NCBI GenBank assembly: GCA_029953615.1
Contig: CP124529.1
Coordinates: 5,700,017-5,764,016, forward strand
DNA from: Pseudomonas putida
GTDB lineage: Bacteria > Pseudomonadota > Gammaproteobacteria > Pseudomonadales > Pseudomonadaceae
Direction of reading: 5' to 3'
Length of the DNA: 64,000 nucleotides
Below, piece after piece: positions 8,357-18,122 of the stretch. The position numbers and the translations under genes are program-made. Under the pieces are notes generated by a model. It searched no databases. It was not told the origin of the DNA and was given only the letters and a program-made list of their open reading frames with translations. Numbering within the stretch: the first letter of the stretch is position 1; every line of letters begins with the position of its first letter.

Positions 8357-9223
8357 ATGAAACAGCTCCGTTACCTGATGCTCGCGGCGGCCGCGCCGTG
8401 CCTGTCTGCGCAGGCAGTTGAAGTTTCGCCGGGGGATTACGAAATACTGCCGGCGGATAAAACCATTGGCGTGGTCTATTACCAGCATTCCACCACCGAC
8501 AGTGCCTACGCCCAGGGCCACAAGGCCAGCTCGGACTTCGACCTGACCTCTGACGTCGGCATCCTGCGCTTGCTGCACGTTTACAAATTGACCGATCGAC
8601 TGACCATCGAGCCGCAGTTTCTGCTGCCGTTCGGCCATGTTTCCAGCGACCGTGACGCCTCGGCGCTGGGCAGCACCAGCGGTATCGGTGACCTCATCCT
8701 GACCGCGCCGCTGAAGTATCGCTTGAACGAGGCCAACGACACGGTCGGCGCCACGGTTTACCTGATCGCCCCGACCGGAAACTACGACCGCAAAGACGCG
8801 CTCAACCTGGGCGAGAACCGTTGGAAGGTGGACTTGCAGGCGGCGTATATCAAGCACTTCGGCGAGAAGTGGGCGGTCGATGTGATCGGTGATGCGATCT
8901 GGTACGGCGACAACGACGACTTCACCGCCAACTCGGTACGCCGTGAGCAGGATATGTCCTACGCAGCACAGTTGATGGGGCGCTACATCATCAACCCGGG
9001 CACGTCCCTGGCCCTCGGTTTTGGCCATACCTGGGGTGGCGAAACCAAGGTCGACGGCACTTCTCAGGATGACCGAGGCAAGACCACCAACTTCCGCGTC
9101 ACCGCAACCAGGTTCTTTACCGCTCAGGACCAGCTGCAGATGCAACTGGGGCGAGACCTCGCGGTAGAAAACGGCCCGAAAGAAAACTTCCGCCTGAACC
9201 TCAGGTACGTCCGGGTCTTTTAA
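8357..9223 (+). CDS. Outer-membrane channel, phenol/MetA-degradation transporter family
   Basis: A 288-residue exported beta-barrel-type protein. Residues 1-20 (MKQLRYLMLAAAAPCLSAQA) form a Sec signal peptide; the mature part alternates short amphipathic strands and ends in ...LNLRYVRVF with the C-terminal aromatic residue typical of outer-membrane proteins. This fits the family of putative outer-membrane transporters found in catabolic clusters for hydrophobic aromatics. AAGGA precedes the ATG. Here it would bring aldoximes or nitriles across the outer membrane; that substrate is inferred from position only. Confidence 0.8.
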   Translation: MKQLRYLMLAAAAPCLSAQAVEVSPGDYEILPADKTIGVVYYQHSTTDSAYAQGHKASSDFDLTSDVGILRLLHVYKLTDRLTIEPQFLLPFGHVSSDRDASALGSTSGIGDLILTAPLKYRLNEANDTVGATVYLIAPTGNYDRKDALNLGENRWKVDLQAAYIKHFGEKWAVDVIGDAIWYGDNDDFTANSVRREQDMSYAAQLMGRYIINPGTSLALGFGHTWGGETKVDGTSQDDRGKTTNFRVTATRFFTAQDQLQMQLGRDLAVENGPKENFRLNLRYVRVF

Positions 9224-9261
9224 CCGTCTGCACAGCCTCAACTGAAATGGAGCATTCACCC

Positions 9262-9786
9262 ATGACTGACCAAAACGCCTCTACCGGGCAACAACCTTCG
9301 CTTTACACCCGCCTGGGCGGCTACGACGTTATCTACCAGTTCGCTGGCGCGGTATTGCGCAAGACCATGGGGCACCCGGCCATTGGTCATATCTGGGCGC
9401 ATATGTCCGAGTCGACCTTCCAGAAAGAGCACATCAATTTTGTCGACTTCCTCTCTCAGCACTGGGGCGGCAGCGCCAAGTACCGCGGCCGCGACATGGT
9501 CACCGCACACCGTGGCATGGGCCTGACCGAGGTGCATTGGCAAGCCACGCTGGACTGCCTGGAGGAGTGCTACAACGACTACAACCTGGCGCCGGAGCTG
9601 CGCGAGGAGGTCAACGCCTTCCTGATCAAGTTCAAGCCGGCGGTGATCGGCAGCCCGTCCTACCGCGACGTGGTGCTGGCCAACCCTGAGATGGACCCGG
9701 CCAAGGGCATGAAGAGCGTTGGCGTGGTCTGGCCCGCTCGCGACGAAGCGGCGGCACAGGCTGCGGTGCCCAAGCTCGAGTCATAA
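9262..9786 (+). CDS. Truncated hemoglobin (group I-like)
   Basis: A 174-residue protein with a truncated-globin core (about 13-120): SLYTRLGGYDVIYQF... then the heme-ligand segment VTAHRGMGLTEVHW, where His83 corresponds to the proximal F8 histidine, and a C-terminal extension of about 50 residues. The usual B10 tyrosine region (DFYVRVL in mycobacterial HbN) appears here as QFAGAVL, so B10 seems to be Ala or Gly, an unusual distal pocket. The start at 9262 is chosen because GGAG precedes it; an upstream ATG at 9247 lacks a site. It sits between OxdA (heme) and an Fe-type nitrile hydratase (NO-sensitive), so a role in heme supply, O2 or NO handling is possible but unproven. Confidence 0.85.
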   Translation: MTDQNASTGQQPSLYTRLGGYDVIYQFAGAVLRKTMGHPAIGHIWAHMSESTFQKEHINFVDFLSQHWGGSAKYRGRDMVTAHRGMGLTEVHWQATLDCLEECYNDYNLAPELREEVNAFLIKFKPAVIGSPSYRDVVLANPEMDPAKGMKSVGVVWPARDEAAAQAAVPKLES

Positions 9787-9972
9787 CACCGCTCGGCCAC
9801 CTGGATGAGGCTCAGCACCTGGCGCAGGCAGTCCTTCTCAACCAAGCGAATGTCCTGCTCAACCAAGTGCCGCCCGCGTGCTGGCGCTAGCTTAGTAGCA
9901 GGCCCAGCCGCGGCGGGCCTCTCGAACAGCCATCTGCCAGGCCCTGCCCTGGCATCGGAAACAGGACACACC

Positions 9973-11487
9973 ATGGCCATCACCCGCCCGACGCTCGAAC
10001 AACTGCAGGCCCTCGCCGCGCGCTTGCATCTGCAGCTGACACCCGAGCAAGCCAGCGAATACCTGGCGCTTATGCAGCCCAGTCTGGACGCCTACGACCT
10101 GGTCGACGAGCTGCCTGACTTCACCCCGCTGGTGCGCTACGAGCGCACTGCCGGTTATCGCCCGTCCAACCGCGAAAACCCGCTTAACGCCTGGTACTAT
10201 CGCACCGAGGTGATGGGCGCCAGCTCGGGCAAGCTGCTCGGCAAAACCGTTGCCCTGAAAGACAACATCTCACTGGCCGGCGTGCCGATGATGAACGGCG
10301 CGGCGCCGTTGGCCGGCCATGTGCCGGCGTTCGATGCCACCGTGGTTACCCGTTTGCTCGACGCCGGGGTGACCATCCTCGGCAAGGCCACCTGCGAGCA
10401 CTACTGTCTGTCCGGCGCCAGCCACACTTCGGACCCGGCTCCGGTGCACAACCCACTGCGTCCTGGCTTCAGTACCGGTGGCTCGTCGTCGGGTAGCGCG
10501 GCGCTGGTGGCGGCGGGCGAAGTCGACCTGGCGGTGGGCGGCGACCAAGGCGGCTCGGCGCGCATTCCTGCGGCATGGTGCGGCATCTATGGCCTGAAAC
10601 CGACCTTCGGCCTGGTGCCGTATACCGGCGTGATGGCGGTCGAGGCGACCTTCGACCATGTCGGCCCGATGACCAACAATGTGCGCGACAACGCGCTGAT
10701 GCTGGAAGTGATGGCCGGCGCCGACGGGCTCGACCCACGCCAGGGCGCGCCTGAAGTCGACGCTTACAGCCACTACCTTGATCGTGGCGTGCGTGGCCTG
10801 CGCATCGGCATCCTCAAACAAGGCTTCGAGCTGGCCAACCTCGACCCGCGGGTTGCCGCATCGGTGCGCAGCGCCATCACCCAGTTCGAAGCATTGGGCG
10901 CGGTGGCCGAGGAAGTCTCGGTGCCCGAGCACACCCTGGCCGGCACGCTGTGGGGCCCGATCGGCTGCGAAGGCCTGACCATGCAGATGATGCACGGCAA
11001 CGGCGCAGGCTTTAACTGGAAGGGCCTGTACGACGTCGGCCTGCTCGACAAACAGGTCGGCTGGCGCACCCAGGCCAACGCCCTCTCGCCATCGCTCACG
11101 CTGTGCATGCTGGTCGGCCAGTTTGGCCTCGACCACTACCACGGCCGTTACTACGCCAAGGCGCAGAACATCGCCCGCTTCGCCCGCGCCGGTTACGACA
11201 AGGCGCTGGAGCGCTTCGACCTGCTGGTGATGCCGACCGTGCCGATCATCGCCCAGCCGCTGCCAGCGGCGGGCTGCTCGATCACCGAGAACGTCTCGCG
11301 GGCATTGGAAATGCTCGGCAACACCGCCGCCCAGGACATCACCGGCCACCCGGCCATGTCCATTCCCTGCGGTTTGGTCGACGGCTTGCCCGTTGGGCTG
11401 ATGCTGGTCGGCAAGCATTACGCCGAGGGCACTATTTACCAGGCAGCGGCGGCATTCGAAGGCGCGGTGGACTGGCGCACGTTGTGA
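9973..11487 (+). CDS. Amidase signature-family amidase
   Basis: Hydrolyses the amide made by nitrile hydratase to carboxylate and ammonia. A 504-residue enzyme with the Ser-cisSer-Lys triad in place: Lys96 (VALKDNIS), cis-Ser171 within GGSSSGS (169-175) and nucleophile Ser195 (GGSARIPA). These positions equal those of characterised amidases encoded next to nitrile hydratases in Rhodococcus and Pseudomonas. The frame is open from 9805, but [10 protein letters not shown] is preferred because of family length and ACAGGA upstream. The 186-bp gap before it contains a small GC hairpin (9900-9920) and no gene. Confidence 0.94.
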   Translation: MAITRPTLEQLQALAARLHLQLTPEQASEYLALMQPSLDAYDLVDELPDFTPLVRYERTAGYRPSNRENPLNAWYYRTEVMGASSGKLLGKTVALKDNISLAGVPMMNGAAPLAGHVPAFDATVVTRLLDAGVTILGKATCEHYCLSGASHTSDPAPVHNPLRPGFSTGGSSSGSAALVAAGEVDLAVGGDQGGSARIPAAWCGIYGLKPTFGLVPYTGVMAVEATFDHVGPMTNNVRDNALMLEVMAGADGLDPRQGAPEVDAYSHYLDRGVRGLRIGILKQGFELANLDPRVAASVRSAITQFEALGAVAEEVSVPEHTLAGTLWGPIGCEGLTMQMMHGNGAGFNWKGLYDVGLLDKQVGWRTQANALSPSLTLCMLVGQFGLDHYHGRYYAKAQNIARFARAGYDKALERFDLLVMPTVPIIAQPLPAAGCSITENVSRALEMLGNTAAQDITGHPAMSIPCGLVDGLPVGLMLVGKHYAEGTIYQAAAAFEGAVDWRTL

Positions 11488-11575
11488 AACAAGCGACAGC
11501 CGCTGCGCCCCGGCACCCCAACAACCAGAAAAGCAACATCCTTAGACAACCGTGTTGAACGAGAGGAGTAATCCC

Positions 11576-12157
11576 ATGACGGCACCTTCAACCCCGGGTG
11601 AGCGGGCGCGGGCACTGTACGCAGTGCTCAAGAGCAAAGACCTCATCCCAGAGGGCTACATCGAGCAGCTCACCCAGCTGATGGAACACGGCTGGAGCCC
11701 GGACAACGGCGCGCGCATCGTCGCCAAGGCCTGGGTTGATCCGGCCTTCCGCGCGCTGCTGCTCAAGGACGGCACCGCCGCCTGCGCCCAATTCGGCTTC
11801 ACCGGGCCGCAGGGCGAATACATCGTCGCCCTGGAAGACACCCCAACGCTGAAAAACGTGATCGTCTGCAGCCTGTGTTCCTGCACCAACTGGCCGGTGC
11901 TGGGCCTGCCGCCCGAGTGGTACAAGGGCTTCGAGTTCCGCGCGCGGCTGGTGCGGGAGGGGCGCACGGTGTTGCGCGAGATGGGCACGGAATTGCCAGA
12001 AGACGTGGTGATCAAGGTCTGGGACACCAGCGCTGAAAGCCGTTACCTGGTGCTGCCACAGCGGCCAGCGGGCTCCGAGCACATGAGCGAAGAGCAGCTA
12101 CGCCAACTGGTCACCAAAGACGTGCTGATCGGCGTCGCCCTGCCGCGCGTCGGCTGA
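11576..12157 (+). CDS. nthA: Nitrile hydratase alpha subunit, iron type
   Basis: Catalytic metal-binding subunit of the alpha/beta nitrile hydratase (nitrile + H2O to amide). 193 residues. The claw-setting motif VCSLCSCTNWPV places Cys98, Cys101 and Cys103; Ser rather than Thr after the first Cys marks the Fe(III) type, in which two cysteines are oxidised to sulfinate and sulfenate and NO can inactivate the enzyme. GAGAGGAG precedes the ATG at 11576. It is followed by beta and the activator, the usual Fe-type order. Confidence 0.96.
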   Translation: MTAPSTPGERARALYAVLKSKDLIPEGYIEQLTQLMEHGWSPDNGARIVAKAWVDPAFRALLLKDGTAACAQFGFTGPQGEYIVALEDTPTLKNVIVCSLCSCTNWPVLGLPPEWYKGFEFRARLVREGRTVLREMGTELPEDVVIKVWDTSAESRYLVLPQRPAGSEHMSEEQLRQLVTKDVLIGVALPRVG

Positions 12158-12193
12158 GCTAAGCGCCCCCCCTACCCTTGCGGAGTGTTCAAA

Positions 12194-12856
12194 ATGGATG
12201 GTTTTCACGATCTCGGCGGTTTCCAGGGCTTTGGCAAAGTGCCCCACCGCATCAACAGCCTCAGCTACAAACAAGTCTTCAAGCAGGACTGGGAGCACCT
12301 GGCCTACAGCCTGATGTTCATTGGCGCCGACCACATGGGCAAGTTCAGCGTCGACGAAATCCGTCACGCCGTGGAGCGCATCGATGTGCGCCAGCATGTA
12401 GGCACCGAGTACTATGAGCGCTATGTCATTGCCACCGCCACCCTGCTGGTCGAGACCGGCGTCATCACCCAGGCCGAACTGGATGAGGCCCTTGGCTCGC
12501 ACTTCAAGCTGGCCAACCCGGCCCATGCCCAGGGTCGTGAAGCGATCACCGGGCGCCCGCCGTTTGAAGTAGGCGACCGGGTCGTCGTGCGTGATGAATA
12601 CGTCGCCGGGCATGTGCGCATGCCAGCCTACGTGCGCGGCAAGCAGGGCGTGGTACTGCACCGCACCACTGAGCAGTGGCCGTTCCCGGATGCGATTGGC
12701 CACGGGGACCGCAGCGCGGCGCATCAACCGACCTACCATGTCGAGTTCCGCGTAAAGGACCTGTGGGGCGATGCCGCCGACGATGGGCTGGTGGTAGTCG
12801 ACCTGTTCGAAAGCTACCTGGACAAAGTCGACAGCCCGCGAGCGGTGCGCACATGA
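12194..12856 (+). CDS. nthB: Nitrile hydratase beta subunit
   Basis: The 220-residue beta subunit begins with the typical [16 protein letters not shown] and carries the C-terminal SH3-like barrel (about 120-220; [15 protein letters not shown]..., [12 protein letters not shown]). It completes the active site with alpha and supplies arginines that bond the oxidised cysteines. The ATG at 12194 follows GCGGAG. Its stop overlaps the activator start (ATGA), so expression is coupled. Confidence 0.95.
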   Translation: MDGFHDLGGFQGFGKVPHRINSLSYKQVFKQDWEHLAYSLMFIGADHMGKFSVDEIRHAVERIDVRQHVGTEYYERYVIATATLLVETGVITQAELDEALGSHFKLANPAHAQGREAITGRPPFEVGDRVVVRDEYVAGHVRMPAYVRGKQGVVLHRTTEQWPFPDAIGHGDRSAAHQPTYHVEFRVKDLWGDAADDGLVVVDLFESYLDKVDSPRAVRT

Positions 12857-14121
12857 CTGCCGGCGCCCAGGCAGGCCGACTGCCGGTGACGGTCCTTTCC
12901 GGCTTCCTCGGCGCAGGCAAGACCACCCTGCTCAACCATATCCTGCGCAACCGCCAAGGCTTGAAAGTGGCGGTGATCGTCAACGACATGAGCGAGGTCA
13001 ACATTGATGCCGCTGAGGTGCAGCGTGATGTAACGCTGCATCGTGGCCAGGACGAGTTGATCGAGATGAGCAACGGCTGCATCTGCTGTACCCTGCGCGC
13101 CGACCTGCTCGAGCAGATCAGCGCGCTGGCGCGCCAGCAGCGGTTTGATTATCTGCTGATCGAGTCCACCGGCATCTCCGAACCGATGCCGGTCGCCGAG
13201 ACTTTTGCCTTTCTCGACACCGAGGGTTTCAGCCTCAGCGAACTGGCGAGGCTGGATACCTTGGTCACGGTGGTCGATGCCAGCCAGTTTCAGGCCCTGC
13301 TCGACTCATCGGAAACCGTCGAGCGTGCCGACGCTGCTGCGCCCCGCCGCCCGTTGGCTGACCTGCTGATCGAGCAGGTCGAGTACGCCAACGTGATTCT
13401 AGTGAACAAGTGCGACCTGATCGACGACGCGCAATACCAGACAGTGCGGGCGGTGCTGGCCGGGCTCAATCCTGGCGCGCAAATCCTGCCGATGGTCGCC
13501 GGCAATGTTGAACCGTCGAGAATCCTCGGCACCCAATTGTTCGACCTGCCCAGCCTGGCCGCCGCGCCCGGTTGGATGAAGCAGATGGAGGCCCATGACA
13601 CCCCGGCCGCCGAGTCGGACACCTACGGCGTGGTCTCATGGGTCTACCGCGAACGCGCCCCGTTTCACCCGCAACGCTTGCTCGAATTTCTCTCCCGCCC
13701 CTGGAGCAATGGCCGCCTGCTGCGCAGCAAAGGTTACTTCTGGCTCGCCAGCCGTCACCGCGAAATCGGCCTGCTGGTGCACAGCGGCAAGCAGTTCCAG
13801 TGGGACTACGTTGGCCACTGGTGGAACTTCATCGACCCGTCGCAGTGGCCGCAGGACAAGTACCGCCTGCAGGGGATCATGGCCAAGTGGGACAGCATCG
13901 TCGGCGATTGCCGGCAAGAACTGGTGTTCATTGGCCAGGACCTGGACACCGCGACGTTACAACGCGAGCTCGACCACTGCCTGTTGAGCGCAGACGAAAT
14001 CGCTACCGGCCCGTCCGGCTGGCCAGCACTGCCCTGGGCGAACGCCTTTGACAGCCTCGCCTTGTCAGCCAGCCAGGCGCAGCCATTACCGGCTGCTGCC
14101 GCTATCCAGTTGGAGATGTAG
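12853..14121 (+). CDS. nhpC: COG0523 GTPase, nitrile hydratase activator (P47K type)
   Basis: A 422-residue G3E-family metallochaperone needed to load iron into Fe-type nitrile hydratase. Visible motifs: Walker [10 protein letters not shown] (17-25), the metal-binding GCICC (Cys76, Cys78, Cys79), the Walker-B-like LLIESTG and the base-specificity NKCD near 190. The C-terminal CobW_C half (about 285-390) contains [14 protein letters not shown] and YFWLASRH. The frame opens upstream inside nthB, but the ATG at 12853 (ATGA overlap with nthB) is chosen. Position directly after nthAB supports the activator role over a general zinc chaperone. Confidence 0.93.
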   Translation: MTAGAQAGRLPVTVLSGFLGAGKTTLLNHILRNRQGLKVAVIVNDMSEVNIDAAEVQRDVTLHRGQDELIEMSNGCICCTLRADLLEQISALARQQRFDYLLIESTGISEPMPVAETFAFLDTEGFSLSELARLDTLVTVVDASQFQALLDSSETVERADAAAPRRPLADLLIEQVEYANVILVNKCDLIDDAQYQTVRAVLAGLNPGAQILPMVAGNVEPSRILGTQLFDLPSLAAAPGWMKQMEAHDTPAAESDTYGVVSWVYRERAPFHPQRLLEFLSRPWSNGRLLRSKGYFWLASRHREIGLLVHSGKQFQWDYVGHWWNFIDPSQWPQDKYRLQGIMAKWDSIVGDCRQELVFIGQDLDTATLQRELDHCLLSADEIATGPSGWPALPWANAFDSLALSASQAQPLPAAAAIQLEM

Positions 14122-14122
14122 C

Positions 14123-15415
14123 ATGTTGTTTTTCAATCGCACCAGCCGCCGGGTACTGGCCCCACTCGCCGACCGCCTCGATCAGCCCGACCAGCCGGGC
14201 GCACCGTTATCGTCGCGCAACCCACTGCTGCGGCGCATCCTCACCGGCGTCGAGCAGCTGCTGCAGGAGCGGCGCACGTTCAAGGAGCAGGCTTACGAAC
14301 TCGCCTCGCAGGTGAGCCAACTGGAACAGCGCCTGGCTGAGCGCGACGAACATATGCAGCAGTTGCAAGCACGCTGGACGCTGATCACCGAAGGTGCCGA
14401 TGAGCTGTTCTGGCAACTGCATTTGAACGCCACAGGCACGCCTGCACCGGGCTGCTCGATGGAGTGGACGGGCTCGGGCCCGATCCAGGCACCGCATCTG
14501 TCTGAGCTGGGCCAGTGGCACGAACAGCTGCATCCGGCTGATCGCCATGCCCACCAGCAAGCCCTGGCCCGGCACCTCGCCGACCGCAGTGGGCGCACGC
14601 CGTTTGTGCTGGACCTGCGCATGAAATTCACCGCCGGTGGCGATTACCGCTGGTGTCGGGTCAGCGGCAGTTCGCTGCGTGACGCCAACGGCGTTTCCAT
14701 CGCCACGGCGGGCACCCTGCGGGACATCCACGAGCAACAGTTGCATATACAGCAGCTGGAGCTGGTTGCCGAACGTTTCGACATCTCCCGCGAGATGCTC
14801 CACGATGGCCTGTGGGATATCGAGGTAGTGGCCGGTGATCCGGCCAACCCGAGCAATACGATCTGGTGGTCGTCGCAGATGCGCAGGCTGCTCGGTTGCA
14901 GCACCGTCGAGGAATTCCCCAACACCCTGGAAAGCTGGACCTCACGCCTGCACCCAGACGACAGCGCTCGCGCCATCGCAGCATTTGTCGCCCATGTTGA
15001 CGATCGCAGTGGCAACACCCCGTTCGATGTCGAGTATCGGCTTCGCCACCAAAGTGGCGTCTACCGCTGGTTCCGCGGCCGCGGGCAAACCCGCCGTGGT
15101 CAGGATGGCACGCCGTTGCGGGTAGTAGGGGCTATAACTGATATCCATGCCCGTCATGAAGAAAGCACCATCCGCGAGGCACAGACGCAACAACACCAGC
15201 TGATGCAGGAGACCCTCGGAAAACTCACCCACATCGTCGCCACCATCCAGGGCATCGCCAGCCAAACCAACCTGCTGGCCTTGAACGCCGCCATCGAAGC
15301 GGCGCGTGCGGGCGAAGCCGGGCGCGGTTTTGCAGTAGTGGCGGACGAGGTGCGCAAGCTCGCGACCCGTACAAGTCAGGCAACCCAGCAAGCGGCGCAG
15401 ATGATCGACAGCTAA
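14123..15415 (+). CDS. Soluble PAS-PAS-MCP signalling protein (BdlA/Aer-like)
   Basis: A 430-residue cytoplasmic protein: a coiled coil near 45-85, two PAS domains (about 90-220 and 230-355, each ending with the PAC-like RDIHE or TDIHA) and a very short methyl-accepting signalling hairpin (about 365-430; [20 protein letters not shown]...). There are no membrane segments. It ends about 25 residues after the hairpin, so the second methylation helix is almost absent, as in BdlA-type proteins. It starts 1 bp after the activator stop behind TGGAG, so it is in the operon and may couple pathway metabolism or redox state to chemotaxis or dispersal. Confidence 0.85.
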   Translation: MLFFNRTSRRVLAPLADRLDQPDQPGAPLSSRNPLLRRILTGVEQLLQERRTFKEQAYELASQVSQLEQRLAERDEHMQQLQARWTLITEGADELFWQLHLNATGTPAPGCSMEWTGSGPIQAPHLSELGQWHEQLHPADRHAHQQALARHLADRSGRTPFVLDLRMKFTAGGDYRWCRVSGSSLRDANGVSIATAGTLRDIHEQQLHIQQLELVAERFDISREMLHDGLWDIEVVAGDPANPSNTIWWSSQMRRLLGCSTVEEFPNTLESWTSRLHPDDSARAIAAFVAHVDDRSGNTPFDVEYRLRHQSGVYRWFRGRGQTRRGQDGTPLRVVGAITDIHARHEESTIREAQTQQHQLMQETLGKLTHIVATIQGIASQTNLLALNAAIEAARAGEAGRGFAVVADEVRKLATRTSQATQQAAQMIDS

Positions 15416-15435
15416 CCCGTGCCAGCGCGGGGTTA
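15413..15435 (+). terminator. Possible hairpin at the end of the nitrile operon
   Basis: The stop codon region contains TAACCCG ... CGGGGTTA, a 7-bp stem with one bulged G and an 8-base loop, without a U-tract. Beyond it, 15436-15614 has no gene I can support. Confidence 0.35.
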
Positions 15436-15614
15436 ACGACGAAAATACCCTACGGTACGCAGGCAACAATCCGATCCATATGCCGGATTCGAGAAAATGC
15501 TGGGCTGCGGTAACCCTCTTGATGACTGGGATGCGCTGATTGCTGCGGCGAGTAGCGAATGGGGCAAGCCCGAAGCAGCCTTTCAAAACACGCTACAGCA
15601 ATCCTCGCTGTGCG

Positions 15615-17384
15615 CTATTTCCGGGCCGGTTGCACCGCTTGCAGGTGATTGGAAAAGCCAGCCTCGGTTTCACAACGCCAGGTTGCCCAGAGCTTGCATC
15701 CTGCCTCGCCCCCCATGTCCAGCTCCAATGCCAACCAGTTCCGAGCCGGCATCACGTACCGGTTGAACCCTGGAAACAACATCATCTCGACACAGTGCTG
15801 CACATCGATGGATTGGACGTTGCTTGCGGTTTGGTTCAGCAACTGCAGAAACAGCCGCTCGGCCACGCCAACCAACGACGGATGCACCACGCCTGACGAA
15901 GTGAATTGCTGAATCTGCGCCCAGTTCGATGTCGGCGGAATATCCCGACGATAGCAACTGCCCCACGCCGCCACATGCACGTCTCCGGAGGCAATGGATA
16001 CCCGCAGCATTCTCTGCTCGGCAATATGGGTCAGCGACTCCAGGAGTCGCTTGCGCTCGCCCTCGTGGTCCCCGTGCGACCAATGATCCTTGAGGTCATC
16101 CGCATTGCTGTCGAGCACATGATCCTGACCAAACGTATCGAGCAATCCTTCAGCCAGTGACAATTTGGGGTGCGCGACCGGTACCGAGGACATGAAGATC
16201 AAGTGCTGACATTTGCTTCCGGGATGGGCGGGTTTGCCGTCACGCAGCGTGCGCAGCCAAGCCTGCATGGCGGTCCAGGTATTGGGGCCCATCACCTGGG
16301 TGCGTGAACGCTCAGTGCGCAAATCGGCAACAAACAGCGATACCGGCCCCATGTGATAGCCGAAACTGAAGCCCGGTTGGCCATCCAGAAGCGGCAAGGC
16401 CAGTCGGTCTCCTTTCAATCGTGCGCTCCATTGCACCGGCTCATACTGTGGATCCTGCTGGGAGACGTTCGCGCGCTGGAGCAGTTCCTGCTGCGGCAAA
16501 TCATCAAGCGCATGCTGCAACTGGAACACCCAGAACGCCTTGCGGGCATGGCGCATCAACACCTGGAACAACTCACAATGCTGCATGGCTGGGCTGTATG
16601 ACCCCCAACCGTCGAAGATATCGTGGTCATCCCACATCATCACCGTTGGAATTCTCGCCATCGCATCCGCTGCATCCAGATTCGGCCTGGCATGGCCCCA
16701 GTCACGCCGTGTATCAGGTAGCCAACGCTGGGCATACAGGCCGAAATAGTAAGCTTCGATCTCCTTCTCCAACGCCACGCTCACCTTGAACGCCAGCTGC
16801 TCCTTGCGCGACAGCCCAACCCATCTCTTGAGCGCCTTTAAATCTTCCCAGATCGAGTCGAAGTAAATCTGGTCGCCTCCCATCAGCAGTAACTGGAAGC
16901 GCTTCAACCCCTTGTCGTGGATTCGTCCTTCGTGCCATAGCTGCTCCTTGTCCAGCACGTAACCGGCAGCCCGCAACTCACTGTCATGGTTGCTGATCAG
17001 GTCGGCCCAGACGGCGTTTTCAGGGCGTACCAACTTGCGCATTCCACTGGGGTCGGAAAAGCCATTGCAAGAGACGTAGGCCATTCTCGGGGCGTAGTCT
17101 CGACCGGGAACGGAGAACTGCCATTGCGGCCCGCCACCTCCCATACCAAACTGAACCGTTCGCTCCTGCTCCTGCAGATCACAGCTCAGGTCATATCGGA
17201 GGATGGTTTCCTTCGGGCGGTCCAGTAAAACTTTCGGTGCTGGACAAGCCCGCCCTTCAACGGAAAACGCAGGGAATGCAGAACCACTGACAACCCCGAC
17301 CAATGCGGTCACTTGCCATTGCCCGGTTTTGCTGACGCCTCGAAAGGACAGCACGGGCCCCACAGTAAAGAGTGCTTTGGACAT
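15615..17384 (-). CDS. PhoD-like metallophosphatase
   Basis: A 589-residue protein of the alkaline phosphatase D (PhoD-like, metallophosphatase) group. Metal-site motifs are GGDQIYFDSIWED, MWDDHDIFDGWGS and SGDVHVAAWG, the D/N/H pattern of calcineurin-like phosphoesterases. The N-terminal 100 residues form a beta-rich region (VGPVLSFRGVSKTGQWQVTALVGV). No Tat or Sec signal is evident, unlike secreted PhoD, so it may be cytoplasmic. Substrate unknown. It stands alone, pointing toward the end of the nitrile operon. Confidence 0.88.
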   Translation of the reverse strand: MSKALFTVGPVLSFRGVSKTGQWQVTALVGVVSGSAFPAFSVEGRACPAPKVLLDRPKETILRYDLSCDLQEQERTVQFGMGGGGPQWQFSVPGRDYAPRMAYVSCNGFSDPSGMRKLVRPENAVWADLISNHDSELRAAGYVLDKEQLWHEGRIHDKGLKRFQLLLMGGDQIYFDSIWEDLKALKRWVGLSRKEQLAFKVSVALEKEIEAYYFGLYAQRWLPDTRRDWGHARPNLDAADAMARIPTVMMWDDHDIFDGWGSYSPAMQHCELFQVLMRHARKAFWVFQLQHALDDLPQQELLQRANVSQQDPQYEPVQWSARLKGDRLALPLLDGQPGFSFGYHMGPVSLFVADLRTERSRTQVMGPNTWTAMQAWLRTLRDGKPAHPGSKCQHLIFMSSVPVAHPKLSLAEGLLDTFGQDHVLDSNADDLKDHWSHGDHEGERKRLLESLTHIAEQRMLRVSIASGDVHVAAWGSCYRRDIPPTSNWAQIQQFTSSGVVHPSLVGVAERLFLQLLNQTASNVQSIDVQHCVEMMLFPGFNRYVMPARNWLALELDMGGEAGCKLWATWRCETEAGFSNHLQAVQPARK

Positions 17385-17550
17385 CCCTGTTATTTCCCTT
17401 CAGGTTAAGCAGCAATAACGTTGACAAGTTTGCACACCTGAAATACCCAGCGCAAACCATGCCCGCAAGCGCGGTTTCGCGTTCAAAATGCAACTGCTGC
17501 CAGGTAAGTGATCACGAGGCAACTCGACATAGCCCTTGTGAAGGCTCTTT

Positions 17551-17832
17551 TCATGACCTTTTCGCCCCGTCTGCATAAGGCTTTTGGAGTGTAGGCATAC
17601 GCAACAGCAAGCGCCAGCACCCACGCTGGCCAGCTGTAGCGAGCCGATATGCCAAGGGTTGCCACGTCATGACCAGATAGTTCTCGATCGCGGATCGAGT
17701 CAGGACCGCCACCGAGGAGTGATCGATAAAGCTGTGCGAGGGTATGACTTGGTTCCGGAAGGGCGAAGGCTCCAGCAAGGATCGTGCAGAGCACATATGA
17801 CGGAACAGCTTCTTGGAGTATGGGCGGCGCAT
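17551..17832 (-). pseudogene. Possible gene fragment in degraded DNA
   Basis: This frame encodes a stretch with protein-like composition (SARSLLEPSPFRNQVIPSH, then AVLTRSAIENYLVMTWQ) followed by a tail that does not look natural, which suggests a truncated or frameshifted fragment. No family is recognised. The whole 17400-17830 segment between the phosphatase and the DUF2790 gene contains nothing else that I can support, and it borders an IS66 remnant. Confidence 0.25.
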
Positions 17833-18122
17833 CAGTTGTTAGAACAGCCATTCCCCATAATACGGTACTCCATGATATGACGCTGGCCATTGGAGTCGTC
17901 GTAAGTCAGATGCATCGGCACAACTTCGCAAACATTGGGCACCGGCGTCACAGCCACGACGTGCGCGATATCCAGGTCCTGAGAGTATCGGTAGGGCTCA
18001 ACCGTTATTTGTGCAGTTTGAGTACCTTGGTCATCGGCCATAGCAACAGAACCAAGGCAGCACAGGGACAAAACGAGTAATTGGGCAGAGAACCAGATCC
18101 GGCCATGGGCGCTGGGTCGCAA
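17832..18122 (-). CDS. DUF2790 periplasmic protein, 5' end replaced
   Basis: The mature part (EPYRYSQDLDIAHVV..., PNVCEVVPMHLTYDDSNGQ, MGNGCSNN) matches the small secreted DUF2790 family common in Pseudomonas and often copper-responsive. Two cysteines remain. A hydrophobic export segment (LLVLSLCCLGSVAMADD) is present, but the codons before it (18080-18122) lie antisense inside an IS66 transposase remnant, so the original start and promoter are gone. The only start now is a TTG at 18122 with a weak GAAGAG site. It may still be translated, or be a pseudogene. Confidence 0.65.
   Translation of the reverse strand: MRPSAHGRIWFSAQLLVLSLCCLGSVAMADDQGTQTAQITVEPYRYSQDLDIAHVVAVTPVPNVCEVVPMHLTYDDSNGQRHIMEYRIMGNGCSNN

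Noticed and set aside
9900..9920. AGGCCC...GGGCCT hairpin before the amidase gene
   Set aside because: Six-bp stem with no U-tract; too weak to call a terminator.
15497..15766. 89-codon plus-strand frame after the chemoreceptor gene
   Set aside because: It runs antisense into the PhoD gene and has no ribosome site; only the first 30 codons look protein-like.
17483..17890. 135-codon minus-strand frame overlapping the DUF2790 gene
   Set aside because: It overlaps a better supported gene, has no ribosome site or family match, and lies in degraded DNA.
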